Shown piece by piece: positions 12,331-24,879 of a stretch of 64,000 nucleotides of DNA; the first letter of the stretch is position 1; each line of letters starts with the position of its first letter. Source of the stretch: Atrichornis clamosus (taxonomy: Eukaryota > Chordata > Aves > Passeriformes > Menuridae); the NCBI GenBank assembly GCA_013400975.1, contig WBMZ01010923.1:158628-222627 (forward strand). The letters are read 5' to 3'. The notes under the pieces are model-generated. The model was not told the origin of the DNA and searched no databases. It was given only the letters and a program-made list of their open reading frames with translations. A program made the position numbers and the translations under genes.

Positions 12331-13255
12331 AGGTAAATGCATGTGTTGTCCACCCACCCTGCTCCTGAGCCTACTGGGATTGAAATGGTGCGCTGTCCTC
12401 CGGCTTCCCAGAATAAACCATTCATCTCCTCCTAAAAAATCATCAGACTGGTAAAACATGCTTTTTGTCTTAAATTGGGTGCTTTGTTTCCCTGCAGTGC
12501 AAGGGCTTGGGAATTCTTTCACCTGCTTGATATAACTGTAATGAGTAAATACAGATAAATACCCAAACATCTTATGGGATTTCTCGTTAGAGGATCTGCC
12601 TCGAAATGTTTCCTGCTGGCAAAGAGGGTTTCCTTTGCAACACACTCATGGGAGTTTATCTCAGATTACTGGAGTAATACCAACACCTCAGATACTCCTC
12701 CTCCAAGCTCAGCCTTTGTACTTATGGCAAAAAATCTCATCTGAGCACAGACGTATTTAAATCAAGTTTAAAACCACGGCCATCACGCACCACAGACCAT
12801 GACATGAATGTTCAGAGCTGTTACTGTAATAGGTGTCTCAAGCATCCTTCTGGGCTGACAAACACAAAATGAACCAGCATTGCAGTAAACACAGGTTTAG
12901 TCACTTAGGATAAAACTGATGGTGGGTCTAGCAGCTCACCAAAAAGAGATGCAATGAGTATTCCTTTTTTCGGCTGTAGTAAACAGCGTTGATGACAACT
13001 GGAAGGTATTAAATTACCCTCTAGAAAAGATTTCACTTCTCTTTTGAGTGAATTATTCACATTTCACAGAATACCAGCTCAGCACTTCTTCTGTGCAATC
13101 ATGCTGTCTAATGGTTTTTGCTTAAATGGGACAAAAAATAAATGGAGTAATCCCTAAGTGTTGTTTTTTGTTAGCATTGCCCTCCTTTTTAATATTTTTA
13201 TCACATATGGAGGAATGTAGCTGTAGCAGGAAACTCTGTTCAAGCATCCCTTTCT
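12331..13255. other. Unique sequence, no supported gene
   Basis: A minus-strand frame of 129 codons (12256-12645) overlaps the CR1 remnant and has no family resemblance. Nothing else was recognised. Confidence 0.5.
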
Positions 13256-13381
13256 TCTTAGAATGGTGTTAACAATGCCAAGGTTGTGGGTTTGATCCCT
13301 CTATGGGTCATTCACTTAAGAGTTGGACTTGGTGATCCTTCTGGGTCCTTTCCAACTCGGAATATTCTGTGATTCTGGGAT
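13256..13381 (+). mobile_element. tRNA-Ile-derived SINE with CR1-like tail (TguSINE1 type), 5' truncated
   Basis: Positions 13262-13311 read as the 3' half of a mutated tRNA-Ile gene: anticodon-side TGGTGTTAACAATGCC (tRNA-Ile has TGGTGCTAATAACGCC), then AAGGTTGTGGG, a B-box-like GGGTTTGATCC (13288-13298) and ATGGGTCA (normally ACGGGCCA). The rest (13312-13381) is a CR1-type tail: TTCACTTAAGAGTTGGACTT, a GATCCTT block, CCTTTCCAACTCGGAATATT and CTGTGATTCTGGG. This head-plus-tail structure is that of TguSINE1, known from zebra finch, which is copied by CR1 enzymes because of the shared tail. The D arm and A box are missing or unrecognisable, so this copy should not be transcribed by Pol III. Confidence 0.85.
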
Positions 13382-16300
13382 TCTTACTTGTCCACCCCCG
13401 TGCTCACCCCCTTTCTTTTTCATCCTTTTCAGCTTTATATGTAAGACATTCTACCCTTCAGAGTCTCATGTTATGCCCTGAAATTATGGTTGAATACTAT
13501 TCAGCACTCCAAAACAACCACTTCTCCATTGAATTAGTGCAGTTTGCTTTTATTTAAAAAAAAAGACAGTTTAGGTTTATATGTGTGGAAGGTTTAGTTT
13601 GTTTTTGGAGAAAGGAGCCAAAATATCCATAACAAACTTGTTGTTCTAGCAGTGGTCCCTCTTTTCAACCCTCCTTCCTGTAGAAAGATCCATCTATGTT
13701 AATTTTTCTCTACTGAGAGTACTCCTATGTCAATAAAAATGAATCTTTTAAATCACATCACTATAGAAAATGCTGCAAGGCATTAGTGAGTAAGAATTCT
13801 TTTTCTAATTTTTCAACTTAGAATTAATCTTAACACAATAAATTAGAAGTTTTGATTTTGGCTGTATATTTGCTGGTGACATTTTTGAGTCTAAAATAGT
13901 GTAAGAGATTAGAGTATAAAAGAGCTTAAAAGTTAATATACAAGGAATTGCCACTTCATTTCCATATCAAATGCAGTGAAAATTATGTACAACATTTTTT
14001 AGACAAAAAGCAAAACTCTAGATTATGATGCTGCCTTTTTAAAAATCAGTTTTACAGCTCAAGCATGTGGCTAAATAGATTTGCTACTGGTTTTGGAAAT
14101 CTATTCAGAACTATTCCTTTGCTGGAAGCCATAAATTTGACTTTCTTCTGTGAAGAACAGTTTTCTAAGCCTTAAGTAAATAAGGACATAGATTTTTTTT
14201 TTCCTTTTCTTTGCTAAAGTATTTCACAGTAATCACAGGGATAAAGAGCTTTTAATACCAATCTAGAAAATACAGAAGTTGTTAGTCGGCAAAACATGAC
14301 TGGATATAAAAGAGTAATTAATACCAAATATCAGTGATTAAAGACTTTCTAAAGTCTAAAATAAGGTTTTCTCAGTGTGGATGGTTTATTGACCAGGAAC
14401 CAGCCAAGCTTCCCAAACCATGATTCCTAAAGTTTGGTATCTTGTTAATTGAAACCATTAAGTTAAAGTTCAAATTATTTTCTTCCACAAAAGATGCCAA
14501 ACCTGGTGGGTGCTTTTAACAGCCTTAGACCTCTAAGATGGAGTGCAGGTCAGGCAGTGCAGGTCAGGCACAGGGTAGGCACAGGTTCTCAAGAAATTCT
14601 TTGCATGGTATGTTCCAAACAGTTTTGTTTGGTTTTTTTTCCAGATGTAAAAAATGAAGAGAATTTTCAGCGGAGGCAAATTGACTGTAGTATGTTTCTT
14701 TTCAACGGAAACAACAAAGCAAAACATTTAAGAACGTAATGTTTTTTGTAAACTGAAACAATCTGCAGGGACTAGGGAACTAACTGATAAAGTGTCCAAC
14801 AATAAAGATAAGACATCATAATCTTCTCATTTCCCAAAGTGGCATTAACCCCTGGATTGCTCTGTTCTCTGCAAAGGCTTGGTCTCATCACTGATAATTA
14901 CTCCTATGGAAAAGGGGGATTTTTTTTTTTTCAGCCTAGAAAAATATTTTTCCGTATGTTTCAGTGACTACTGACTTGTTTTGCTAAAGGACATCATCCA
15001 GCGTTTTGCTCAGATATGGAATTTCTGAGATGTCTGGAGGCAGGTTTTAAAGGCAGAGAGAAGAAGAAAAGACAGATCAAGTTTTTCAAGGTTCTCTTAA
15101 ACCTCGTAGTTGAAGTGGAGCCATTCTGGAATTAAAGAGTAAGGGGGGAAAATATTGCACTTTTTCATATGACAAAAGGTATGCTGGGTATAGTCCTCTT
15201 ACTTCCCCTAGAAATTTTTTTGTGGGAGAAGACACGACTTGTCCCTCTTTTACCGTGCCAACATTTTCAACATTAAGTTGGCATAATTTTAATGTCATGT
15301 ATCCTCTAATTTACTATAAATTATGTTTCTTTGTTTTGTAGAAAGAGGGAATCCCTTAACAGTGACATTTACTTTAGCTTTTTTATCATATATTTATTTA
15401 ACTCTTAGCAGCTGTATTTTTTTGGTCAATAATATATAGATGCATTCCTGGATATTCAAAAAAGAAATCTAACTGATCATTAGATTAATAGGATTTTAAA
15501 TTGATCTTTCTCAATATTTTACAAAACTCTATCAAATTAATTACTTCTGTTCTTCTCTTTTGAATTTTCTGTCTTTCAAACAGTAACTATAGTAATTTAA
15601 ACTTTTTACAAATTCTCTCTAAAAAGTTCCACACAATTTATTTGGTGATTCTAATAAAAAAAAATAGAGCAAGGCAGTGCTTGGAATTTCTCTAATGTGC
15701 AATCACATTCACTGCCCAGAGCAACCATTTTGTAGTTCTTTACACTGGGGAAAATATCTAATCATTAGTTTCTTCAGCTAATTCAGAGACATTTAATGTT
15801 TCCTAAAATATAACTATTAAGTAGGTTAAGAATTCTCTCATTAAAATATCCACTGTTTCTTTTATACACTATACTTTACTTTTAAAAGTAGCATGCTTGC
15901 TTGAAATATCCAGGTTTTTCAGCCACTTCCACCCCTTTATTTTTATTAGTTTTTCTTTGACCAATGTGATTTAGTTGAGTTTTGAGTCAGAGGTTAAAGC
16001 TGAATTTAGTGCCCTAAGTCTTAAATATGTTTTAATATTGAGGTGTCCAACTTATCTTTTTAGTAAGTGCCTTGGTAGACATTCTCTCTTTTCCAAGTTC
16101 CAGCAGACACCTTCCCCAAGTGTCACCAAATGTAAGTGAAGGGTTTAACAATTCTCAAAGACTTTGGTATGGAAAGCTGTGAAGTCCTGAGAACTTATCA
16201 GCAGACACAGGTGCGTGATGGCAGTTGTGTTGCCTTTACCATGTCTTCTTGCGCTTCAGAAAGTTGTGGGAAGTTCTTAGTTTATTGATTTGGCTTTTGC

Positions 16301-16937
16301 AGTTGAGAGACCAGGTTGAAGACAAGACCTGAATTATGTAGGCTTTTTTTTCTTTTTTTCCTTTTCCTTATTTCTTTTACTTTTTCAAGTAGTAGTTTGC
16401 TCTACTGGATTTTTTTCTTGATATTTCTTTTTGTCCTCACCGTAGCATTTCTGTCTGGTCTGGAAAATGTCAAAAAATTTTATCTATAATAACAGGGGCT
16501 TTGAAGCCTTTCCTAACTCATGTAAGTGTTTTTATGACAGTTTTTATTACTGAAGTAGTTAATACTTTCCATCTCTAGGAATTTTATTCCTTGTTAGTCA
16601 TCACATGAATGAAACCCTTTCCTTGCTGACAGAATGTGGCTTTATGCACCTGTCCTGTGGTCTATGGAATTGCAGTTTTTCTTTTATTGACTTGCAGTCA
16701 AACATTACTAATTTTTAATGTCTCTCACCGTGTGCCACAGTGCAGTTGGACAATGCAAATCACAGGCAACCGTCAGCCTTCTGGCTTTGCTTTGTCTCTC
16801 AAACACTGGCTAATTAAGATTTTACAGGGATTATGTGATTCTCTAAAAGGTCAATTTTACTGTGTTACCTATCAGACCCATTAAATACAGTTGTTCTTAT
16901 CTTTGGGCTTCACTTGACTGCTGACTTTGTAAGTTTT
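13382..16937. other. Unique AT-rich sequence, no supported gene
   Basis: Contains a small tandem duplication of GTGCAGGTCAGGCA at about 14543-14570 and several T-rich runs. Frames are under 85 codons and unremarkable. Confidence 0.55.
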
Positions 16938-17212
16938 ACTAGAATTATAGCATGGTTTGTGCTGGGAGGGACCTCTCAAGGTAATCCAGTCCAACTCCCC
17001 CTGTACTGGACAGGAACAACTAGATCGGGTTGCTCAAAGTCCCATCCAACATCACACTGAATGTTTCTGAGGATGGGAATCTACCCCCTTTAAGAGCAAC
17101 CCGAGGTTCTACTAACCCCAATATAAAAAATTTCTTCCTTATATCTAGTTTCAATCTACCCTCTTCTACTTTAAACCCTTATCCTTTGTCCTATCACTCC
17201 AGGCCCTTTGTT
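16938..17212 (-). mobile_element. CR1 3' region fragment
   Basis: Begins with a worn terminal block (AGAATTATAGCATGG), then GGGAGGGACCTCTCAAGG, ATCCAGTCCAACTCCCCCTG, AACTAGATCGGGTTGCTCAA, CCCATCCAACATCAC, AATTTCTTCCTTATATCTAG, TCAATCTACCCTCTTCTA and TTGTCCTATCACTCC. All are in CR1 3' UTR order on the minus strand. A 76-codon plus-strand frame here is an antisense shadow. Confidence 0.92.
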
Positions 17213-19215
17213 TGCTTGCTTTGTTTGTTCAATTGGGTTTTTAAATGTAATGTAATGTAAGTCAATTATTTATTTATTGCATTTTATTTTATTTGTTTTG
17301 CCCAGAGCGTCTGAAATTTGAAGAAATCTTTGTCCTCGCACTACAGTGAGGACAAAATCCCCATTTACGGCATAATTACTGAAATTTAATGCAACTTTGT
17401 TGTTTTGGGAAAAGGGGGAAGCTGTGTGGGTGTGTCTGATCATATATCTTGGTGGTTCCTCTATCAATCATAAACAGATAGGACAGCCTTTGCTACAAAT
17501 ATATTTTTTAAAGGTAGTTTTACATCAGAGGGGAATAGTGGAAACGGTGTTCGCTTAGTGAGACTTCTTGTCGTGCCCTTTTAGGGACCTTGGAGTGTTG
17601 CCTGGAGACTTAGGATCTTGCCAATGTGCTAAAAGAGCCCAATACAAACCCCATTAATGTTAGCAGAACAACCCCCACAGGCTTAGATGAACTTTAAATC
17701 AGGATAAGCAAGTGCCCATGGCAGTATTTTATCTGAGTCACATGCAGGCCCACAAAGGAGAGGAGTGGTTTGCAAGTTTGAGTAAAACACTTTCAGGCCC
17801 CAGCAGTAAATCTAACTAGGTATGATGTGATGGTCCTAAAATGCACTGGGCTTTGTTTTATGTTGGCATTAATTAACAATATGAGCTGGTAGCTTCTAGC
17901 AGACATGAAGAAGAAGCTTATGTGGACAGAAAGCCCCATATTTATTACAAAAAGTTACTTGCAGGACTTGTAAAAATGGTGCTTCCTTTCTATCACCTTT
18001 ATTGTTTTTTTACATTTACAAACTTTCTTATATCAGAATTTAGTCCTGTTCTATAGCTGAGGCAGTTTTTCATAATGCTTTTTCACAAATTCTCATGGTG
18101 TGAAACTTGGGTGTATCCCTATTTTCCTATGGTAATGAGCAACATTTTCCAGGTACGATTTCAGCCATTATTTATCTCTGGTTAGATCTTGAATTTTTAC
18201 TTCAGCACAATTCAGTGGTGTGGTGGTGGATGAAGAAATAGGACAACCTATCATTTTGAAGGGGGGGAAATCACATTCTATTGAAAAACAGAAGTGTTAA
18301 ACTCAATTTACTTGTGCTTACCCCTGCCCACATCATAAATATGACTGAAACATCAGTAGTGGTGTGTGTTATCTTTTTCAACCAATCAAATACCAATATT
18401 TTATTTTGTGAAATACTACTGTGAATGTAGACATAAAAAATTCCTGTGAATTAAAGCCCAGTGGGCACTTGGAGTACCTTCACTATTGGTCACTATTGTT
18501 TCTGTATGTTCAGTAACAACTTCAATTTCTGAAAATTGAAATCTTGAAGAGATCAGACAAGTTCCCTCAGCAAAATTCCAGTGAGTGTATGAAACACAAT
18601 TTTAAGATATTCACAAACCAGAATATTATTATCTTACGGGAGATCTCTGAAATGGAATTAATACTTATGATGTAATCTGACACAAGAAATGTACATAACT
18701 GGCTCAGTTTTAAGACTAATTGCATACATAATATACATTGTATTGTCAGATCTGCCAGTGTCCATCATGTTTGTGCACTATTACAGACAAAAAAAAGTGC
18801 CAAAGAATGAATAATGTACCTCACATTGGCATGGGTAATTAAGGTTGTGTGCTTACAGGAGATCAGAACACTTTTCAACATCAAAAGAGATTAATTCAAG
18901 AGTTAGAATGTACAGTGAGATCAAGAACAACCTTCAAATGAATTTCCACCTCTTCTTATTTAGAGTGAGATGTGAAATTCAGCAGTGGGTGCTGTGTAGT
19001 GGTGGCTGTTGTCTTCTGTGTCCCAGATGAACTCTACTGTCACCAGCCGAGGTGGAGATTCGTTGTCTTTTGTTGCAAATGTTCCATTTTGGAGAGGTCC
19101 TTCTTTATAGAGTGAGCTAAAGGAAAAGTGCATTTACATTGAAAGAAAACACCAAAAAGATCTGACTATGACTGGTCAATTTGTTCCCAATAGACTTGTC
19201 CAGCTCTAAGTTATA

Positions 19216-19387
19216 TTAAAAAATCCCGCAAACAAACCAACCCATAAATAACAACCAACAAAAAACAAAAGAAAAAAACCAAAAAAACAAAAACAAACCC
19301 AGAAACCAAATCAGCTCTCCCCACAAGCCAACTAACCAATAACCAAAAAAACCCACCAATAGTAAAAAAAAAAATAAAAAAAAAAAG
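19216..19387. repeat. A-rich (A/C) low-complexity tract
   Basis: About 170 bases of A runs separated by C, with almost no G or T. Same style as 10784-10940 and, in complement, 62070-62202. Confidence 0.85.
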
Positions 19388-19792
19388 AACGAGAAGGGTT
19401 TTCCTGGGCTGCCAAGTTAAATTATCTGCTATTGTAGGTTACTAGTGACATAATCTTGTTCGTATACTCATATTTCCCTTCGTTAGAGCTAGTGCATGTC
19501 TACAGGGGTTTTTAGTCTTGCTTTTAGGTGCTGCTTCACAACTTCATTTTCTCATGGTTAGAAATAATCTTCTAATTTACAGTGCAATTTTCAGGGCAAA
19601 TTACATACCTTTGTTCTAGCACTGATATTGTCTTTCAGCTTTAATAGCTCTTCCCTCTCCCTTGTGTTTGTTCCCAGAGGTACTTACAGAGAACAATCAC
19701 CTACCCTCTTATCTTGTGTTTTGCTAGGCTAAACAAGCCGGGCTCTTTCAGGCCGTTCATGTAAGATAGGCTTTGCTGCCTCCGCACTAATT

Positions 19793-19837
19793 GTCTTCCA
19801 AAAAAATGTCTTCCAAAAAAACGTCTTCCAAAAAAAT
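19793..19837. repeat. 15-bp tandem repeat, three units
   Basis: Unit GTCTTCCAAAAAAAT at 19793-19807, 19808-19822 (last base C) and 19823-19837. The units differ at one base only, so expansion is recent or recently homogenised. Confidence 0.95.
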
Positions 19838-20063
19838 GTATCAGGAGGCACACTTACTGGAAAATAAAGTTTCAGTGTATGCTGCAGAGCATACAGAAAG
19901 CCTTCCACATTTGTTTCAGACCTGGCCCTAAAAGTTTTTACCAGAAACTATCAGAAATATTCTAAGGGTGCAAACCAGTGTGTGCAATCACATTATAATG
20001 CTTTTGCAGTGCTTTGTGATAGCTGCTAGTAGTAGTTCCTGTATTTTTGAAGTAATTTTCATG

Positions 20064-20313
20064 AGTGAAAGAGGGCAGGTTTAGATGAGATAGTGGGAAG
20101 GAATTCCTCCCTGTGAGGGTGGGGAGGCCCTGGCACAGGGTGCCCAGAAAAGCTGTGGCTGCCCCTGGATCCCTGGCAGTGTCCAAGGCCAGGGTGGATG
20201 GGGCTTGGAGCAACCTGGTCTGGTGGAAGGTGTCCCTGCCCATGGCAGGAGGTTGGAACTGGATAATCTTTCAGGTCCCTTCTCTCCTAAACCACTCTGT
20301 GATTCTGTGATTT
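20064..20313 (+). mobile_element. CR1 3' region, 5' truncated
   Basis: Plus-strand CR1: GAGGGCAGGTTTAGATGAGA, a CTGTGAGGGTGGGGAGG block, AAAAGCTGTGGCTGCCCC, GGCCAGGGTGGATGGGGCTT, a GAGCAACCTGGTC block, AAGGTGTCCCTGCCCATGG, GGTTGGAACTGGATAATC, and the terminal repeat TCTGTGATTCTGTGATT. Low divergence, so one of the younger copies here. The 93-codon minus frame across it is a shadow. Confidence 0.95.
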
Positions 20314-20815
20314 CAAAGATAACATACTCTTAAATCTTGGGGACACTTTTTAATCCATCTGTGTATGTGTGTGCTTACTATTCTACCACTGTTACCAGTA
20401 CCACTGTTCCACCAACTCTCAAAATTTGATCATCTCTTACAATATTTGATGATGCACTTCAATTTAGCACAAAAAACAGCTAAGCTGAAACAAGTGGAGT
20501 CATGATAATTTATTGTAAGTGAGGATCTTAAAAACCAGCTCACCGTGCTATGTGGTTCTGTGAGAATCTCTTTTTTTATTGTATTGTACTTTTGCAGCCA
20601 TCAGTGCTGTTGTTTATAAAGACAATTTCTTTTCTTTTTCTTTAAATTCTAATGAAATCAACTTACTAACAAAATGTAATCAAGGGTCTAAATTATGTAT
20701 CTGATTTTAGAAAGTGCGTATACCATTACTAAAACATAAAAAGGTTTTAGTCTCATTTCAGCAAAATCATAGATTTTCTACAGTATTTATCATTTGTTAT
20801 GCATACGGATATTCA

Positions 20816-20852
20816 CCCCCCACACACATATACATACACACACATATATATA
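20816..20852. repeat. CA/TA microsatellite
   Basis: CCCCCC followed by interrupted (CA)n and (TA)n over about 37 bases. Confidence 0.85.
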
Positions 20853-21232
20853 GCTTTTACTACAAACAGATAAGTAGAAGGTAAAATAAAATCATGTTCT
20901 AATAGTACTTTTATGTTGGATAAGTCACTCATTTTTTGTAGCTAAATGGAAGGACTTCTGGACTAATGAAGACATTTTCTTTATTTCAGTAAGATACCTG
21001 CAGATGCTTCTGAACTTTTAACTTTTCATGTCCAATAGCGTATCTTATTAAAGACCTGGAGATATTATGCATTTTGAGTGCCATAATTATCTCAAAAAAT
21101 GGATTTACGGCATAATTCTGTGCTAATGTTTAGTTACATTTCCAATACTTATCAGGTGCTAGAGCAGGTTAGGCCCCTTAGCTGTCTGCAGACTTGCATT
21201 CCTGCTTATCATTAGATAATTTGTTTTATTAT

Positions 21233-21258
21233 CTTTGTTCCACAGAGATGGAACAAAG
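21233..21258. repeat. Perfect 10-bp inverted repeat, 6-base loop
   Basis: CTTTGTTCCA (21233-21242), loop CAGAGA, TGGAACAAAG (21249-21258). No neighbouring termination or RNA context was recognised. Confidence 0.9.
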
Positions 21259-24200
21259 CAACAAATGAAAAAAAAAAGATTAAAATTAAAAAATCTTTAA
21301 AAGTTTCACAACCTCTTAAAATTTAAACAGTCATGATTTCGTAATAAATTGAATCAAGTGTGGACACCTGTCATCTGAATAGTGTCTTTAAGAAAGAAAG
21401 AAAGAAACAAATGAAAAGCTGACCAGAACTCAATAACTATAATGTTATAAGCAGAATTTTTAGCGAAACATTGGTAACAACCCTCTATGTAAGCTATGGA
21501 AAGCTACCTCAAATTATGCCAAATTACAAGGTAGTTTAATGTTTCAATTTTCATCTAACAAGGGTATAATTGGAACCTAACTCTTCTCACCTTGTGCAGA
21601 GTAAACTTTCAGTCAATGTATTAAGGAGGGGAAAAAAATTATAAAATACCTGAAATATTTATTTCAGCTTTGTTTTTGATTTTTTTTAAAATAAAACCAT
21701 CAATATAAGGCACATCTTATTATCTGAAGAAAAGTAAACACCATAAAAAATTAAGTCCTCAAGGATTACAGAGAGAGAATTGCTGTAAAAATGGAAAGAA
21801 TTGAGATATGAAATAGAAACAAGATGGTACAACTGTTCTTTAAAAAAAAAGCAAGCATGTTGTTTTCTTATATGACAGATAAGTTCAGAGTTTGCCTTGG
21901 TACAGAAAATGTAGGAGGTGCTGCATTAAGTCCAAGGGTGAGTCAGGATGTGCTCCAGCAGTTTTTCCAAAAATAGTACAATCAGTAGATTCTGAACAAT
22001 GCTGCAAAACAAGAAAAACATAAAAATAAGCAGTCTGATGAATCACCCTTGCCAAATCCATGGAAAATATCTTAACAAACAGAAGAGTGCGGAGGAGGCA
22101 AGATCAGGAAAAAAGAACACATCTCTCAGAGCTGCACTTCACCATTTTCACAAATATGTGTTATCAATTAAATAAACTGGATATTCCTTACTGTGCTTTG
22201 CACGTGTGAGTGAGTGTATATAGAAATAAATAAACAAAGAAGGTTTCTAAAACTTCCATTTGTTCTATCTCTCCAACTAAGTACCAAATACGGTTGGTCT
22301 GAGGAGTTTTTCCTGGTCTTGTTCTGTTAATGTGTTAATGTCACTGTGACAGAGGTGGCAACCGAGCAACAGGAGCAGCTGGAGGGCGAGGGAGAGAAAA
22401 ATATTGATTTTCTGGAAAATCCCTCTTCCAGTCATTCTTTTTCCTTGCCCTCCAGCCTCCTGTTTGTTCCATCTCCTTTATGTAGGTGTGGCACTTGGGT
22501 GGTTACAGAGTGCCAGCTGGCAAGGTTTGTTCCAGTTTTTGTGGGATAAGGGATTAATGACTGCAAAGGCTGCAGGACAGCCAGTAAGCTCGTTAGACAC
22601 CTATATTCGACTCCCAGTGAATAGCAAGACACTGAAAATTAAATTCTTCTGCAAAGCAGCCTCTCATTTTGAAAGTAAACCAATTCTGTTTGCACACTGA
22701 AAGTTAAGAGATGCATTTTTTCCTGGTACAAATGAAGTGCTCCTATTCGAAAAGCACATTAGCAGAAACGTAATCCTGTTTGGCAAAATATGGCTTTTAT
22801 GTAGTGGAAGTCAAATTATATTTAGAGCATTCATTCACCATTGAAGTTTTCCCTGTATTTGAACATGTGATAATGCCTGAGTGTTTTTATCTACACAGTC
22901 AGAAATGATAGAGTTTAAACTCCAGCAAGGAATGAAATAATGCACCCTAAGGTTTAGAAAAATCAGCCAATTGAAATAAAAAAGGATAATTTTAACTTAT
23001 TTGATTGTTTATTTAATACCAAAGACTTTGAGTCTGAAACATAACACATTAAGGAAAATTGATCTAAGTAAAAATGTCTACATGAAAGCAGTTAAATGAA
23101 CAGATCTTAATGCAATTTCAGAGTCATTCAGAATTCTTTGCCATATGTAGCCTTGAAGTTAGAATCCCTTACACTTTTATGTACTAATACTTACTTTTCT
23201 AAACGCAGACTAGATGCATGCGTAGGGTCTGTGATAATCTAGGGTTAATAAAGAATGTGACAGCTTACTAAAACCTTTTATTTTTTAAAGGATAGACTGG
23301 TGCTTTCGTTCTGCAGCATATGTGCTTTTTCTGTAGGTTCAGCTTTAGGAGGAATCCTCAGTGATGAAAGCTTGGATTTGCACGGGGTTAGGGCTGCATA
23401 AGAAAAATAATATTACATTCTCTTTCTATATTTGAGTCAGTCTCTGTACACAGCAATAATTTTTCAGTGCTTTCTTTGCATCTGTCCTCTCTGGACATGG
23501 AGAAAAGCTGGCCTAAGCTTTCTTAGATTGCACGCAGAAAAGGTGAATATGTTGTTAACAATTCCCTTACACACTGACACCAGATTACAGCTCGATTATT
23601 GTCACTTTCGGTCATTTTTTGTAACTAATTAACCATAATCTATGTTTTTTTAAGATGGTATTGCCAGTTAGTGAAGGAAAAAATATATGATCTTATTTTT
23701 GATAGATGGAGAGTTGGTATTTAAACAAACAGGTTGCCAGGAGATTGCTTGGGAATAGCATTAAAATGAGTAGCATTAAAAATACTCAGCAAAATTAATT
23801 TGGATTGGTTAAAATAAATCTTTTCCTACCTCAATCAATACAAAATTTGTGACATTTTCTAATGGTAACAAGAAATCCAGTCGTAAAGTAGATTTGTAAA
23901 AGAACTGCAGTGTTTTGAGTGTCATACATCCAATAAACACTATAATAGAAGAGTTTGACATAAAATGGATAAACTGGCTTAAAGGTATTGCAGAATTTTT
24001 CTTTTTGCATTGAAGTGTGTGATCCTCAAGCTATGCCAAGCCTTCCTGGGGATTCAATCTGTAGTCACTTCCAAGAGAACATAAAATATCTTTACATTTT
24101 TTCACACTTTACTAATTTTGCAAGCTATTTATGCAACGGTACATCATGCTTGCTTCCAGAGTCTGAATAGCATATTTAAGCTTTTTTTGTAAAATGTTAT

Positions 24201-24439
24201 AGAATGACAGAGGGCAAGGCCAAAAGGAGATACTCAAAGACACATTTAGAGAGCCACCTGAATTTTCCAAAAAAAATTCCTGCTTATTCTAAAGTGATGT
24301 TTCTCTAATCTGTTCTCAGAAGACTTCCAGAGGCGGAGGCCCTATCTGATCTCCTACCAATGCACTCCATGTTTTCCCTGCCTCTCCAATGCCTGGATTG
24401 ACTCTTTAGTGCTTCCTTTGAAAGCTTTTTACTAGTCAG

Positions 24440-24566
24440 GGTGAGGAAACGGAGACAGTGTTCATTCAACCTGCAGATGACACCAAGGTAAGAAGGGTTG
24501 AGAAGACACTGAATCAGATTATCAGAATTCAAAACAGGTGCTGAAATGGCTTGGGAAAAAAATGGG
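24440..24566 (+). mobile_element. Old CR1 reverse-transcriptase remnant beside the LTR
   Basis: TGCAGATGACACCAAGGT (about 24474-24491) equals the DNA coding the FADDTK motif of CR1 reverse transcriptase. About 50 bases on, AACAGGTGCTGAAATGGCTT resembles the CR1 block GACAGGCTTGAGAAGTGGGC at the right distance. The match stops at the LTR, and I could not trace it on the far side. The frame is broken. Confidence 0.5.
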
Positions 24567-24572
24567 ATGAAG

Positions 24573-24879
24573 TGTTGTAAGGTGTCGCTGTTGAACCACT
24601 GGCAGAGCGAAAGAACCAGACGAGATCGGGTGAGGCAGAAATCTGAATTTATTATTTAATTCTAAAACTTATATAGACTTTCAAAATGTCATCCGGATTG
24701 GGTCAATTCATAACCTCCCCCTAGGCCGATAGGCCAGGTAGAATGTCCATCTTTCCAGAGACAGTTTTCAATAACATCCAAGCTTTTATCTCTATTTACA
24801 AAACATAGAAAGAAGAAGAGGAAAGTTCCCGTGGGAAAGGTCTGTGTTACCACAGTAAGGAGAAAAGCATACTGGCACA
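24573..24879 (-). mobile_element. Solo LTR of an avian endogenous retrovirus (ERVK-like), 307 bp, well preserved
   Basis: Read on the minus strand, the element runs from TGTGCCAGTATGC to a CAACA terminus. It has a TATA box (TATATAAG on minus, about 24669-24676), a poly(A) signal AATAAA (plus 24648-24653), and an R/U5 with a TGCCTCACCCGATCTCGTCT block, typical of avian betaretrovirus-like (ERVK) LTRs. Flanks are ATGAAG (24567-24572) and ATGAAC (24880-24885). A six-base duplication with one mismatch is the size ERVK integrases leave. No internal sequence or second LTR is present. Intact signals and near-perfect duplication suggest it is the youngest insertion in the window. Confidence 0.88.
24669..24676 (-). 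promoter_or_regulatory. TATA box of the ERVK-like LTR
   Basis: TATATAAG on the minus strand, about 17-28 bases upstream of the AATAAA signal region. The spacing fits a compact U3/R junction, as in short betaretroviral LTRs. Confidence 0.6.

Larger units (their letters stand above)
17213..20063. other. Unique sequence with low-complexity and short tandem repeats
   Basis: Apart from the A/C-rich tract (19216-19387) and the 15-bp tandem repeat (19793-19837), no gene, RNA or interspersed repeat was recognised. Confidence 0.55.
20314..24439. other. Unique AT-rich sequence, no supported gene
   Basis: Holds a CA/TA microsatellite (20816-20852), a perfect hairpin (21233-21258) and a GAAA run near 21391-21410. 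Frames (up to 98 codons near 22404-22700) show no family resemblance. Confidence 0.55.

Noticed and set aside
12256..12645. 129-codon minus-strand frame
   Set aside because: Its 3' part overlaps the old CR1 remnant and the rest resembles nothing known.
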